A stretch of DNA of 53,544 nt, taken from the NCBI RefSeq assembly GCF_000721105.1, contig NZ_JOEV01000063.1, positions 1-53,544 of the forward strand, given 5' to 3'. The DNA comes from Streptomyces cellulosae (GTDB lineage Bacteria > Actinomycetota > Actinomycetes > Streptomycetales > Streptomycetaceae). The position numbers and the translations under genes were made by a program. The notes under the pieces are model-generated. The model did not search any database. It saw only the letters and a list, made by a program, of their open reading frames with translations, and was not told where the DNA came from. Shown here in pieces: positions 1 through 8,255 of the stretch. Position 1 is the first letter of the stretch. Each line of letters opens with the position of its first letter.

Positions 1-100
1 AGGGAAACGCCCGGTTACATTTCGAACCCGGAAGCTAAGCCTTACAGCGCCGATGGTACTGCAGGGGGGACCCTGTGGGAGAGTAGGACGCCGCCGAACT
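1..100 (+). rRNA. rrf: 5S ribosomal RNA, 3' part
   Basis: The sequence matches the 3' five-sixths of an actinobacterial 5S rRNA, including the conserved GGGAAACGCCCGGTTACAT, CCCGGAAGCTAAGC and GTAGGACGCCGCCGAAC blocks. About the first 18 bases are missing because the window begins inside the gene. The rest of the rRNA operon would lie to the left. Confidence 0.95.
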
Positions 101-108
101 CCTTTTAG

Positions 109-153
109 AGCTCCGGCTCTTGGGCACACAAGCCCGAGAGCCGGAGCTTTTTT
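109..153 (+). terminator. rRNA operon terminator
   Basis: A perfect 12-bp stem, AGCTCCGGCTCT (109-120) with AGAGCCGGAGCT (137-148), is extended by GGGC/GCCC and followed by six Ts. It lies just after the 5S rRNA and is a textbook intrinsic terminator. Confidence 0.93.
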
Positions 154-209
154 GCGTTGGGGTAGGGTCAGGGAGCATCGTTGGCACGTTTCCCACAGGA
201 GGCTCCCGG

Positions 210-818
210 GTGGAGGTCCAGGAGACCCGCGTCCAGACGGACCGGGTCCTCACCATCCCCAACATCCTCAGCATGGCGCGGCTCGCTGGTGTGCCGCTCT
301 TCCTGTGGCTGATCCTCAGGCCTGAGCTCGGTGGGCCCAAAAGTGACGGCTGGGCGTTTCTGGTGCTGGCGTTGAGCGGCGTCAGCGACTACCTCGACGG
401 CAAGCTCGCCCGTCGCTGGAACCAGATCAGCAGCCTCGGCCGGCTATTGGATCCCGCGGCCGACCGGCTCTACATTCTCTCGACTCTGGTCGGCCTGACC
501 TGGCGCGAGATTCTGCCGCTCTGGTTGACCGCTGTACTTCTGGCGCGTGAGTTGGTCCTGCTGGTGATGGTGGGGATCCTCAGGCGGCACGGCTATCCGC
601 CTCCGCAGGTGAACTTCCTGGGCAAGGCGGCGACGTTCAACCTCATGTATGCCTTCCCGCTGCTCCTGCTCAGTGACGGAAGTGGATGGATCTCGTCACT
701 CGCTGCTATTTTCGGATGGGCGTTCGCCGGATGGGGTACAACCCTGTACTGGTGGGCAGGAGTCCTCTACGTGGTACAAGTCCGCCGCCTGGTTCGTGCG
801 GACGCCATGGCCGACTGA
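210..818 (+). CDS. CDP-alcohol phosphatidyltransferase (PgsA-like)
   Basis: This 202-residue integral membrane enzyme carries the family signature in its N-terminal part, DYLDGKLARRWNQISSLGRLLDPAADR, written here only as its D-x2-DG-x2-AR-x8-G-x3-D-x3-D pattern. The aspartates bind the metal that activates CDP-diacylglycerol. Four or five hydrophobic segments follow. The GTG start is chosen because AGGAGG lies just upstream; a TTG at 120 would overlap the terminator. The acceptor alcohol (glycerol phosphate, inositol phosphate or another) cannot be told from sequence. The same family member (PgsA2) heads the equivalent gene string in Mycobacterium, which supports an old conserved neighbourhood. 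Confidence 0.9.
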   Translation: MEVQETRVQTDRVLTIPNILSMARLAGVPLFLWLILRPELGGPKSDGWAFLVLALSGVSDYLDGKLARRWNQISSLGRLLDPAADRLYILSTLVGLTWREILPLWLTAVLLARELVLLVMVGILRRHGYPPPQVNFLGKAATFNLMYAFPLLLLSDGSGWISSLAAIFGWAFAGWGTTLYWWAGVLYVVQVRRLVRADAMAD

Positions 819-935
819 ACTCGCCCCTCGCTGCGGCTGTATCGGCCCGTTGGCCTGCGACCGAAAAGTGCGGGACAATCTGGACGGGTGAAGTCGGCTA
901 GACCGTCGTCTCTTATCGAGGAGGACGCTTCCGAC

Positions 936-3431
936 ATGAAGGCCGTCGTGATGGCCGGAGGCGAAGGCACACGCCTTCGCCCCATGACCTCAAGCATGCC
1001 CAAGCCGCTCCTGCCGGTGGCCAACCGGCCGATCATGGAGCACGTTCTGAGGCTGCTCAAAAGGCATGGGCTCAACGAGACCGTCGTTACTGTCCAGTTC
1101 CTGGCCTCACTGGTCAAGAACTACTTCGGTGACGGCGAGGAGCTCGGCATGGAGCTCACCTATGCCAATGAGGAGAAGCCACTCGGTACCGCCGGAAGCG
1201 TCAAGAACGCCGAAGAGGCGCTGAAGGACGATGCTTTCCTCGTCATCTCCGGTGATGCCCTGACCGACTTCGATCTCACCGAGCTCATCAACTTCCACAA
1301 GGAAAAGGGTGCGCTGGTCACCGTCTGTCTGACGCGTGTGCCCAATCCGCTGGAATTCGGCATCACCATCGTCGACGAGGAGGGCAAGGTCGAGCGCTTC
1401 TTGGAGAAGCCGACCTGGGGCCAGGTTTTCTCGGACACGGTGAACACCGGCATCTATGTGATGGAGCCCGAGGTCTTCGACTACGTCGAGGCCGATGTGT
1501 CCGTCGACTGGTCCGGCGATGTCTTCCCACAGCTGATGAAGGAGGGCAAGCCGGTCTACGGCTATGTCGCCGAAGGCTATTGGGAGGACGTCGGTACCCA
1601 CGAGAGCTATGTGAAGGCGCAGGCCGATGTCCTGGAGGGCAAGGTCGACGTCGACATCGACGGTTTCGAGATCTCCCCGGGAGTATGGGTGGCGGAGGGT
1701 GCCGAGGTGCATCCTGATGCCGTACTGCGGGAACCGCTGTACATCGGTGACTACGCCAAGGTCGAGGCCGGCGCGGAAATCCGCGAGCACACCGTCGTCG
1801 GCTCGAACGTGGTGGTGAAGAGCGGGGCCTTCCTGCACAAGGCCGTGGTCCACGACAACGTGTACGTGGGTCAGCACAGCAATCTTCGGGGCTGTGTCGT
1901 CGGCAAGAACACCGACATCATGCGCGCGGCCCGGATCGAGGACGGCGCGGTCATCGGCGACGAGTGCCTGATCGGCGAGGAATCGATCGTGCAGGGCAAC
2001 GTCAGGGTCTACCCGTTCAAGACCATCGAGGCCGGCGCGTTCGTCAACACCTCGGTGATCTGGGAGTCCAGGGGACAGGCCCATCTCTTCGGTGCGCGGG
2101 GCGTGTCCGGAATCCTGAACGTGGAGATCACGCCCGAGCTGGCCGTACGGCTTGCCGGCGCGTACGCCACCACGCTCAAGAAGGGCTCGACCGTCACCAC
2201 AGCCCGCGACCACTCCCGTGGTGCCCGTGCGCTCAAGCGGGCGGTCATCTCGGCTCTGCAGGCCAGCGCCATCGACGTACGCGACCTGGAGAACGTACCG
2301 CTGCCCGTCGCCCGGCAGCAGACCGGACGGGGCAGCGCCGGCGGGATCATGATCCGGACCACGCCAGGGATCCCGGACTCCGTCGACATCATGTTCTTCG
2401 ACGGGAACGGCGCCGACCTGTCGCAGGGCAGCCAGCGGAAGCTGGACCGCGTCTTCGCGCGGCAGGAGTACCGGCGTGCGTTCCCCGGTGAGATCGGCGA
2501 CCTTCACTTCCCGGCCAGCGTCTTCGACTCGTACACCGGGTCGTTGCTCCGGAACGTCGATACGACGGGGATCGCCGAGTCGGGGCTCAAGGTCGTCGTC
2601 GACGCCTCCAACGGCAGCTCCGGGCTCGTGCTGCCCAGTCTGCTCGGCAAGCTCGGAGTGGACTCGCTGACCATCAACCCCGGCCTGGACGAGTCCAGGC
2701 CGACGGAGACGGCCGATATGCGCCGGTCGGGGCTGGTGCGGCTCGGTGAGATCGTGGCGTCCTCGCGTGCCGCGTTCGGGGTGCGCTTCGACCCCGTCGG
2801 CGAGCGGCTGTCCCTGGTGGACGAGAAGGGGCGCATCATCGAGGACGACCGGGCGCTGCTCGTCCTGCTCGACCTGGTGGCCGCGGAACGGCGCAGCGGC
2901 CGTGTGGCGCTGCCGGTGACCACCACGAGGATCGCCGAGCAGGTCGCGGCGTATCACGGGACCCAGGTCGAGTGGACGACGACGTCTCCCGACGATCTGA
3001 CCCGGGTGGGAGGTGACGAGTCGGCGATCTTCGGCGGTGACGGCAAGGGTGGCTTCATCGTCCCCGAGTTCAGCAGTGTCTTCGACGGTACGGCGGCCTT
3101 CGTGCGGCTGATCGGGCTGGTGGCGCGGACGCAGCTGACGCTGAGCCAGATCGACGCGCGGATTCCGAGGGCGCACGTCATCAAGCGGGATCTGGCGACT
3201 CCCTGGGCCGTCAAGGGACTTGTGATGCGCAGGGTCGTAGAGGCGGCCGGAGATCGCTTTGTCGACACAACCGACGGTGTGCGGGTCGTGGAGACCGACG
3301 GGCGTTGGGTGATGGTGCTGCCGGACCCGGCCGAGGCGGTCACCCATCTGTGGGCGGAAGGGCCGGACGACGCGTCCGCGCAGGCCCTGCTCGACGAGTG
3401 GGCGGCGGTCGTGGACAGCGCCGGGCGCTGA
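936..3431 (+). CDS. mannose-1-phosphate guanylyltransferase fused to a degenerate phosphomannomutase domain
   Basis: The protein has 831 residues in three parts. Residues 1-230 are a sugar-nucleotide transferase with the GGEGTRLRP loop at 8-16. About 250-360 is a left-handed beta-helix of hexapeptide repeats. About 385-825 is a phosphohexomutase fold. The first part should make GDP-mannose (or a related NDP-sugar) for glycosylation. The mutase part appears damaged: the TASHNP phosphoserine loop reads RTTPGIP at 474-480, and the metal loop DxDxDR reads DPVGER at 619-624. It is therefore probably regulatory or structural. ATG 936 is preferred because GAGGAGG lies upstream. Sugar specificity is inferred from family resemblance only. 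Confidence 0.88.
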   Translation: MKAVVMAGGEGTRLRPMTSSMPKPLLPVANRPIMEHVLRLLKRHGLNETVVTVQFLASLVKNYFGDGEELGMELTYANEEKPLGTAGSVKNAEEALKDDAFLVISGDALTDFDLTELINFHKEKGALVTVCLTRVPNPLEFGITIVDEEGKVERFLEKPTWGQVFSDTVNTGIYVMEPEVFDYVEADVSVDWSGDVFPQLMKEGKPVYGYVAEGYWEDVGTHESYVKAQADVLEGKVDVDIDGFEISPGVWVAEGAEVHPDAVLREPLYIGDYAKVEAGAEIREHTVVGSNVVVKSGAFLHKAVVHDNVYVGQHSNLRGCVVGKNTDIMRAARIEDGAVIGDECLIGEESIVQGNVRVYPFKTIEAGAFVNTSVIWESRGQAHLFGARGVSGILNVEITPELAVRLAGAYATTLKKGSTVTTARDHSRGARALKRAVISALQASAIDVRDLENVPLPVARQQTGRGSAGGIMIRTTPGIPDSVDIMFFDGNGADLSQGSQRKLDRVFARQEYRRAFPGEIGDLHFPASVFDSYTGSLLRNVDTTGIAESGLKVVVDASNGSSGLVLPSLLGKLGVDSLTINPGLDESRPTETADMRRSGLVRLGEIVASSRAAFGVRFDPVGERLSLVDEKGRIIEDDRALLVLLDLVAAERRSGRVALPVTTTRIAEQVAAYHGTQVEWTTTSPDDLTRVGGDESAIFGGDGKGGFIVPEFSSVFDGTAAFVRLIGLVARTQLTLSQIDARIPRAHVIKRDLATPWAVKGLVMRRVVEAAGDRFVDTTDGVRVVETDGRWVMVLPDPAEAVTHLWAEGPDDASAQALLDEWAAVVDSAGR

Positions 3432-3449
3432 ATCGCGTACCACGCGCGC

Positions 3450-3485
3450 GTGCCGGACAAGTCCCCAAGGGGGCCTGTCCGGCAC
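3450..3485 (+). terminator. stem-loop terminator after the guanylyltransferase gene
   Basis: GTGCCGGACA (3450-3459) pairs perfectly with TGTCCGGCAC (3476-3485). An inner CCCC/GGGG pairing closes on AA. There is no T tract, which is common in Streptomyces terminators. Confidence 0.75.
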
Positions 3486-3536
3486 GCCGGTGGGGCCATT
3501 CGGAGGTAGCGGTCGCGACGTGCGACGATGTGCGGC

Positions 3537-4433
3537 ATGCCGCAGCAGCCCCCCGTTCGGAGCACTCCCACGCGCGTGTCGCGTCCGGACGCGTCCATGT
3601 CGCTGCTCACCAACGTCATGGACCACAGCCTCGACGACGGCTACGCCGAGGCTGCCGCCAGGAAGAAGGCCGAAGGCGCGGGCGGCCTGCCCAAGACGCT
3701 CCGGGCGAAGCTCGGACTGGCCGCCGGCCTGGTGCTGGCGGCGCTCGTGGTGACCGTTGGTGCGGCCCAGGCGCGGGTGGCGGCACCCGTCGTCGCCAAG
3801 GAGCGCGAGGAACTGATCGACCGTATCGACCGGGAGACCGAGACTGCGGACAAGCTCGAGAGCAGCGTCGACACGCTGCGCGACGACGTGAGCGCCAGGC
3901 AGCGCGAGGCGCTCATGAAGTCCGGAGACAGTGATCAGGCCGACCTCATGGGCCTCCTGTCGGGCGCCACGCAGGTGCACGGCCCCGGGGTGAAACTGCT
4001 CGTGGACGACGCCAAGGAAGCCAGCACCGGCGGTGACGGCGATCCGCGGGAGACCTCGGGGTTCTCCGACACCGGACGCGTGCGCGACCGCGACATGCAG
4101 CGTGTGGTCAACGGGCTGTGGGCGTCGGGCGCCGAGGCCGTGTCCGTCAACGGGCAGCGGCTGACGGCCCTGTCGGCGATCCGTGCCGCGGGTGACGCGA
4201 TACTGGTGGACAACAAGCCACTCGTGCCGCCGTATACCGTGTTTGCCGTGGGGGACGGGAAACGGCTGAGCACCAGGTTCCAGAACAGCGCGGACGGGCT
4301 GTATCTGCACGCTCTGCAGGAGAACTTCGGCATCCGGACCGCCATCTCCGTGGAGGAGGACCTCCGGCTGCCCGCCGCACCGAGTGTGATCGTACGTACA
4401 GCACAGCCGAAAACCGAGAAGGGCACATCGTGA
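3537..4433 (+). CDS. DUF881 family membrane-anchored protein (first copy)
   Basis: This 298-residue protein has one transmembrane segment near residues 60-80 (LGLAAGLVLAALVVTVGAA), then a coiled-coil stretch rich in E/R/D (about 90-130), then the DUF881 domain with the motif GAEAVSVNGQRL and a phosphate-loop-like stretch. The function of DUF881 is not known; proteins of this type accompany the small basic protein in actinobacteria and firmicutes. ATG 3537 is chosen over ATG 3528 because a weak -10 (GACGAT, 3524-3529) sits 7 nt upstream, as for a leaderless mRNA; 3598 is another option. Its stop overlaps the next start by 4 bp. Confidence 0.85.
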   Translation: MPQQPPVRSTPTRVSRPDASMSLLTNVMDHSLDDGYAEAAARKKAEGAGGLPKTLRAKLGLAAGLVLAALVVTVGAAQARVAAPVVAKEREELIDRIDRETETADKLESSVDTLRDDVSARQREALMKSGDSDQADLMGLLSGATQVHGPGVKLLVDDAKEASTGGDGDPRETSGFSDTGRVRDRDMQRVVNGLWASGAEAVSVNGQRLTALSAIRAAGDAILVDNKPLVPPYTVFAVGDGKRLSTRFQNSADGLYLHALQENFGIRTAISVEEDLRLPAAPSVIVRTAQPKTEKGTS

Positions 4434-4762
4434 TCGCCGTACTGGGCCTCGTCGTGGGAGTCGTGGCCGGCCTGTTGGTCCGGCCCGAGGTTCCGGCGGT
4501 CGTCGAGCCTTATCTGCCGATCGCCGTCGTGGCGGCACTGGACGCCGTCTTCGGAGGTCTGCGGGCCATGCTCGACGGCATCTTCGACGACAAGGTCTTC
4601 GTCGTGTCGTTCCTGTCGAACGTGGTCGTGGCCGCGCTGATCGTGTTCCTGGGTGACAAGTTGGGCGTGGGCGCCCAGCTGTCGACCGGTGTCGTCGTCG
4701 TCCTGGGGATCCGTATCTTCTCCAACGCCGCGGCGATCCGCAGGCACGTTTTCCGGGCGTGA
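4430..4762 (+). CDS. sbp: small basic protein Sbp (DUF1290)
   Basis: A 110-residue, three-helix membrane protein beginning VIAVLGLVVGVVAGLL. It matches the small basic protein family seen next to division and sporulation genes in Gram-positives; its biochemical role is unknown. The GTG start overlaps the previous TGA (GTGA), and its own stop overlaps or abuts the next start. The three genes are therefore translationally coupled and probably act as one membrane complex. Confidence 0.9.
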   Translation: MIAVLGLVVGVVAGLLVRPEVPAVVEPYLPIAVVAALDAVFGGLRAMLDGIFDDKVFVVSFLSNVVVAALIVFLGDKLGVGAQLSTGVVVVLGIRIFSNAAAIRRHVFRA

Positions 4763-4767
4763 GGCGG

Positions 4768-5601
4768 ATGAGCGACCAGGACGAGACGACCGGTAACCGG
4801 TTCCAGAAGGAGCTGCCCGAGGAGGCCCCCGCCGGGGCGGTGCCCGGGGGCGGGGACGCGGTGCAGGACGAGCGGCGACTGACCGGCCGGCAGCGGCTGG
4901 TGAAGGGGCTGTGGCCGCCGCGGGTGACCCGGGCGCAACTGATCGTCGCGGTGCTGCTGTTCGGCCTGGGTTTCGGCCTCGCCGTGCAGGTCGCGTCGAA
5001 CAGCGACAGCGACAGCGCGCTACGGGGTGCGCGCCAGGAAGATCTTGTGCGCATTCTCGACGAACTGGATGACCGTACTCAGCGTCTTGATGATGAGAAG
5101 CAGGGCCTCGAAAAGCAGCGGGACGAGTTGGAGAACAGCTCCGACCAGGCTGAGGAGGCCCGTAAGCAGACGGTCGAGAAGGAGCGGCAGCTCGGGATCC
5201 TCGCGGGTACGGTGGCCGCGCAGGGGCCCGGCATCACGATGACCATCGACGACACGAAGGGGACGGTCGAGGCGGACATGCTGCTCGACGCGATCCAGGA
5301 GTTGCGCGCGGCCGGCGCGGAGGCGATTCAGGTGAACGGCGTACGGGTCGTAGCGGGGACGTACCTGACGGGCTCGGGGCGAGGCGTGAGCGTCGACGGG
5401 AACAAGATCAACGCTCCTTTTCGTTTCAAGGTCATCGGCAAGCCGCAGGACCTCGAACCGGCGCTCAACATTCCTGGAGGCGTGGTGCAGACTCTCGAGA
5501 AGGAGCAGGCCACCGTGACCGTCGAGCGGTCGGACAAGCTCGTCGTGGACGCCTTGCGAGCGGCGAAGCGGCCTGACTACGCTCGGTCGTCCTCCCGGTG
5601 A
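4768..5601 (+). CDS. DUF881 family membrane-anchored protein (second copy)
   Basis: This 277-residue protein has a cytoplasmic N-terminus rich in acidic residues, one transmembrane helix near residues 55-75 (LIVAVLLFGLGFGLAVQV), and a long predicted coiled coil (about 85-135, many D/E/K/Q heptads). The DUF881 domain follows, with GAEAIQVNGVRVVAGTY. It is paralogous to the gene at 3537. A GTG at 4759 overlapping the sbp stop is an alternative start; ATG 4768 is used because GAGGCGG precedes it. Function is unknown, and the coiled coil suggests it partners with the other DUF881 protein. Confidence 0.85.
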   Translation: MSDQDETTGNRFQKELPEEAPAGAVPGGGDAVQDERRLTGRQRLVKGLWPPRVTRAQLIVAVLLFGLGFGLAVQVASNSDSDSALRGARQEDLVRILDELDDRTQRLDDEKQGLEKQRDELENSSDQAEEARKQTVEKERQLGILAGTVAAQGPGITMTIDDTKGTVEADMLLDAIQELRAAGAEAIQVNGVRVVAGTYLTGSGRGVSVDGNKINAPFRFKVIGKPQDLEPALNIPGGVVQTLEKEQATVTVERSDKLVVDALRAAKRPDYARSSSR

Positions 5602-5791
5602 ACCGGGGGTGCATGGGGGACGTCCGGCCAGGGCATGAGGTTGCGGGGGGTCGGCGCACCGAATGGGTGGTGCGTGGTGGAAACTGTCTGGTGGATACGG
5701 ACGTTGTGAGGATGTCCGGGTCGACCGGTGTGTTCAATCAGGGTTCGTCCTGCCCCACGGGCGGGTCTGTTTCGGTCAAGGGGAATCGCCC

Positions 5792-6622
5792 GTGAAGTTG
5801 TTTGCGAAGTTGTTCGGCAAGAGCGCGCGAGAGGGCAGCGACAATGCGACCGCCCGCCATCGCGCACAGCCTGACGCGGAGGGCCAGCGCCCGCTGTTCC
5901 GGGACCAGGTCGGCGGCCCGGGCGGTGACATTCCGGGAGGTCAGGGCGCGCCGTCTGTTGACCCTGGCCAGTCCGGAGGCATAGGTTTCGGGCAACCGTC
6001 AACCTCAAGTACGGGTGGAGGGTTTTCCGCCGACCCGTACGGTTCCCATGCCCCTGGAGGGCAGCCGCGGCAGGAGGATCCGTCCATGTCGGCCCTGGTG
6101 TGTACGAGGTGCGGTAACCGCAACGCGGAGAACAGCCGCTTCTGCTCCAACTGTGGAGCACCGCTGCGAGCCGGCGCCACGCCCGAGCGTCCGTCCGAGA
6201 CCACGTCCACGATCTCCATCTCGGGACTCGAGGCCTACGACGCCGAGGCCACCGGGCAGACACCGATGCCCATGCTCTCCCCGGAGGCACAGGCCGCGGT
6301 CGACGCGCTTCCGCTCGGCTCCGCGCTCCTGGTGGTGCGCCGCGGCCCGAACTCGGGCAGCCGCTTCCTGCTGGACGGTGACCTGACCACGGCCGGGCGG
6401 CACCCGCAGAGCGACATCTTCCTCGACGACGTGACGGTCTCCCGTCGGCACGTGGAGTTCCGTCGTGCTCAGGACGGCTCGTTCACGGTGGCCGACGTGG
6501 GCAGCCTGAACGGTACGTACGTCAACCGCGAGCGGATCGACCAGGTCGCTCTCAACAACGGCGACGAGGTGCAGATCGGCAAGTACCGGCTGGTCTTCTA
6601 CGCGAGCCAGCGGGGCTACTGA
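5792..6622 (+). CDS. zinc-ribbon and FHA domain protein, GarA/OdhI-like
   Basis: The protein has 276 residues. A G/Q/P-rich N-terminus (1-98) precedes a zinc ribbon with Cys104, 107, 118 and 121. An ETTST phospho-acceptor-like motif lies at 136-140, and a C-terminal FHA domain (about 180-272) has the phosphothreonine-binding pattern GRHPQSDIFL, SRRH and LNGTYVN. In GarA/OdhI an ETTS threonine is phosphorylated by Ser/Thr kinases and the FHA domain then binds it, switching control of 2-oxoglutarate and glutamate enzymes. That role here is inferred from motif and gene order. GTG 5792 has an AAGGGGA site. An internal ATG at 6086, behind a strong AGGAGG, would give a 178-residue form that begins at the zinc ribbon. 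Confidence 0.87.
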   Translation: MKLFAKLFGKSAREGSDNATARHRAQPDAEGQRPLFRDQVGGPGGDIPGGQGAPSVDPGQSGGIGFGQPSTSSTGGGFSADPYGSHAPGGQPRQEDPSMSALVCTRCGNRNAENSRFCSNCGAPLRAGATPERPSETTSTISISGLEAYDAEATGQTPMPMLSPEAQAAVDALPLGSALLVVRRGPNSGSRFLLDGDLTTAGRHPQSDIFLDDVTVSRRHVEFRRAQDGSFTVADVGSLNGTYVNRERIDQVALNNGDEVQIGKYRLVFYASQRGY

Positions 6623-6665
6623 CCCTCCTCCGGACTCCGTCCGGGGGCACCTCGAGGGAAGGTCC

Positions 6666-7403
6666 ATGCTTCAAACACCGAGGGGCGGTGCCGGACACGG
6701 CACCGCCGCCGCGGACGGTGGTCTGATGAGCATCGGCACGGTGCTGACCGTGCTGCGCGACGAGTTTCCCGAAGTCACCATCTCCAAGATCCGTTTCCTG
6801 GAGTCGGAGGGGCTCATCGAGCCGCAGCGGACCCCCTCCGGGTATCGCAAGTTCAGTACCGAGGACGTCGAGCGCCTCGGTCACGTCCTGCGGATGCAGC
6901 GGGACCACTACCTGCCGCTCAAGGTGATCCGTGAGCATCTGGAGGCCATGGCGCGCGGCGAGGCCGTGCAGCTGCCGGTCCTGGGCCGTCAGCGGGACGG
7001 CGAGAGCGCACCTGAGGCCGTCGAGGGACCCACGGCGGCCCGGATCGGGCGGACCGAGCTGTTGGCTGCCGCGGAGATCGGTGAGCGGGAGCTGGAGGAG
7101 TGGGAGTCCTACGGGCTCATCGCCCCGTTTCCGGACGGGGCCTATGGCGCCGAGGTCGTGACCGTGGCCTGCCTCATCGCCGAGCTGGGGCGGTTCGGGA
7201 TCGAGCCGCGGCACCTGCGGCTGATGAAGGCGGCAGCCGACCGTGAGGCGGGTCTGGTGGACCAGGTCGTGGCTCCGCTCAGGCGCCACCGCAATCCGCA
7301 GACCAGGGCGCATGCCGAAGCCCGTACGAAGGAACTGGCCTCCCTGGCGGTGAAACTGCACGCCGCGCTGGTGCAGACCGCTCTGGGGGTGCGGCTGCCC
7401 TGA
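6666..7403 (+). CDS. MerR family transcriptional regulator
   Basis: A 245-residue protein with a winged helix-turn-helix near residues 21-90. The segment VLTVLRDEFPEVTISKIRFLE leads into EGLIEPQRTPSGYRKFS, the classic MerR recognition region. The C-terminal half contains a second three-helix module (about 125-235) with no cysteines and no metal site, so it is not a metal sensor. The ATG has GAGGGAAGG upstream. In Mycobacterium the equivalent position after garA is held by a MerR protein of the same architecture (Rv1828). The target is unknown; the nearby palindromes at 8056 and 8170 are candidates. Confidence 0.87.
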   Translation: MLQTPRGGAGHGTAAADGGLMSIGTVLTVLRDEFPEVTISKIRFLESEGLIEPQRTPSGYRKFSTEDVERLGHVLRMQRDHYLPLKVIREHLEAMARGEAVQLPVLGRQRDGESAPEAVEGPTAARIGRTELLAAAEIGERELEEWESYGLIAPFPDGAYGAEVVTVACLIAELGRFGIEPRHLRLMKAAADREAGLVDQVVAPLRRHRNPQTRAHAEARTKELASLAVKLHAALVQTALGVRLP

Positions 7404-7495
7404 GAGGGGCCTGCGTCTGTCCGGGGGGACGCTCCCGGGAGGTCGGATCGGTCACCCGTTTCCTGCCCGACTACCCAAACGTCCGGGGCACGGCC

Positions 7496-7507
7496 TAGGG
7501 TTGCTGT
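7496..7507 (+). promoter_or_regulatory. -10 element of a probable leaderless promoter
   Basis: TAGGGT (7496-7501) fits the streptomycete TANNNT -10 box and ends 6 nt before GTG 7508, so transcription would begin at or next to the start codon. No good -35 is visible. Confidence 0.5.
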
Positions 7508-7981
7508 GTGAACGAGCTCGATGTCGTAGGTGTCCGGGTCGAAATGCCCTCCAACCAGCCGATCGTGCTCCTGCGTGAAGTGGGAGGCGACCGCTACCTC
7601 CCCATCTGGATCGGGCCTGGGGAAGCCACGGCCATCGCCTTCGCGCAGCAGGGCATGGCCCCCGCACGACCGCTGACCCATGACCTGTTCAAGGACGTGC
7701 TGGAGGCCGTCGGCCAAGAGCTCACCGAGGTGCGCATCACGGACCTGCGTGAGGGCGTCTTCTACGCCGAGCTGGTGTTCGCCAGCGGGGTCGAGGTGAG
7801 TGCCCGTCCGTCCGACGCCATAGCGCTGGCCCTGCGCACCGGAACGCCGATCTACGGCAGCGACGGCGTGCTCGACGACGCCGGCATCGCGATTCCGGAC
7901 GAGCAGGAGGACGAGGTGGAGAAGTTCCGTGAATTCCTCGACCAGATCTCGCCCGAGGACTTCGGCACCAGCAGTCAGTGA
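7508..7981 (+). CDS. bifunctional nuclease family protein (DUF151)
   Basis: A 157-residue protein with the DUF151 core: LPIWIGPGEATAIAF at about 34-48, then RPLTHDLFKDVLEAVG, then SARPSDAIALALRTGTPIY at about 98-116, followed by an acidic tail. Members of the family have DNase and RNase activity in the few cases tested. GTG 7508 has no clear ribosome site but a -10 box directly in front, so a leaderless message is likely. It lies between two MerR genes, as in Mycobacterium (Rv1828-Rv1829-Rv1830). Confidence 0.9.
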   Translation: MNELDVVGVRVEMPSNQPIVLLREVGGDRYLPIWIGPGEATAIAFAQQGMAPARPLTHDLFKDVLEAVGQELTEVRITDLREGVFYAELVFASGVEVSARPSDAIALALRTGTPIYGSDGVLDDAGIAIPDEQEDEVEKFREFLDQISPEDFGTSSQ

Positions 7982-7991
7982 GGCCCCCGGC

Positions 7992-8035
7992 GGCCCGGCC
8001 GGCGGACCGGTTCGAGAAGCGGTCCCAGCCGGGCC
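7992..8035 (+). terminator. nested stem-loop terminator after the DUF151 gene
   Basis: Outer arms GGCCCGGC (7992-7999) and GCCGGGCC (8028-8035) enclose inner arms GGACCG (8004-8009) and CGGTCC (8020-8025). A T-containing stretch (GTTCTCGT) follows. Confidence 0.7.
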
Positions 8036-8055
8036 GTTCTCGTCCGTTGACGCCT

Positions 8056-8071
8056 CAAATGCCGGCATTTG
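8056..8071. promoter_or_regulatory. perfect 16-bp palindrome upstream of the second MerR gene
   Basis: CAAATGCCGGCATTTG reads the same on both strands. It follows a TTGACG hexamer (8047-8052) and lies 185 bp before the MerR start. A dimeric regulator site is likely; which protein binds is not shown. Confidence 0.5.
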
Positions 8072-8169
8072 CCGAGGGTGTCTGAGAGCCTCCCCGGGGC
8101 CCGCGCCGAGCGCATTCGGCTAGCCTTTCCCCGCGATGGAGTGAGGGAAACCACTCGTAGGGTGATTAT

Positions 8170-8187
8170 CACTCGGCGTGCCGAGTG
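8170..8187. promoter_or_regulatory. inverted repeat just upstream of the MerR promoter
   Basis: CACTCGG (8170-8176) and CCGAGTG (8181-8187) form 7-bp arms with a 4-nt centre, ending 9 bp before the -35 box at 8197. A second imperfect pair, GAGTG/CACTC, lies just upstream. This is a possible operator. Confidence 0.4.
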
Positions 8188-8196
8188 TGGCGATCG

Positions 8197-8225
8197 TTGA
8201 CGCACCCCTGGCGACTGCCTACCGT
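8197..8225 (+). promoter_or_regulatory. vegetative-type promoter for the second MerR gene
   Basis: TTGACG (8197-8202), a 17-bp spacer and TACCGT (8220-8225) fit the main streptomycete sigma factor. Transcription would start near 8232, leaving a short leader with GGAGG before GTG 8256. Confidence 0.75.
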
Positions 8226-8255
8226 CGAGAAGGCAGGTCAAGGACGGAGGTCGGC

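Noticed and set aside
1107..5054. A very long open frame (1315 codons) on the minus strand
   Set aside because: It is antisense to four well-supported genes, and its product is rich in Arg, His, Asp and Gly without any family motif. Long antisense frames are expected opposite GC-biased genes.
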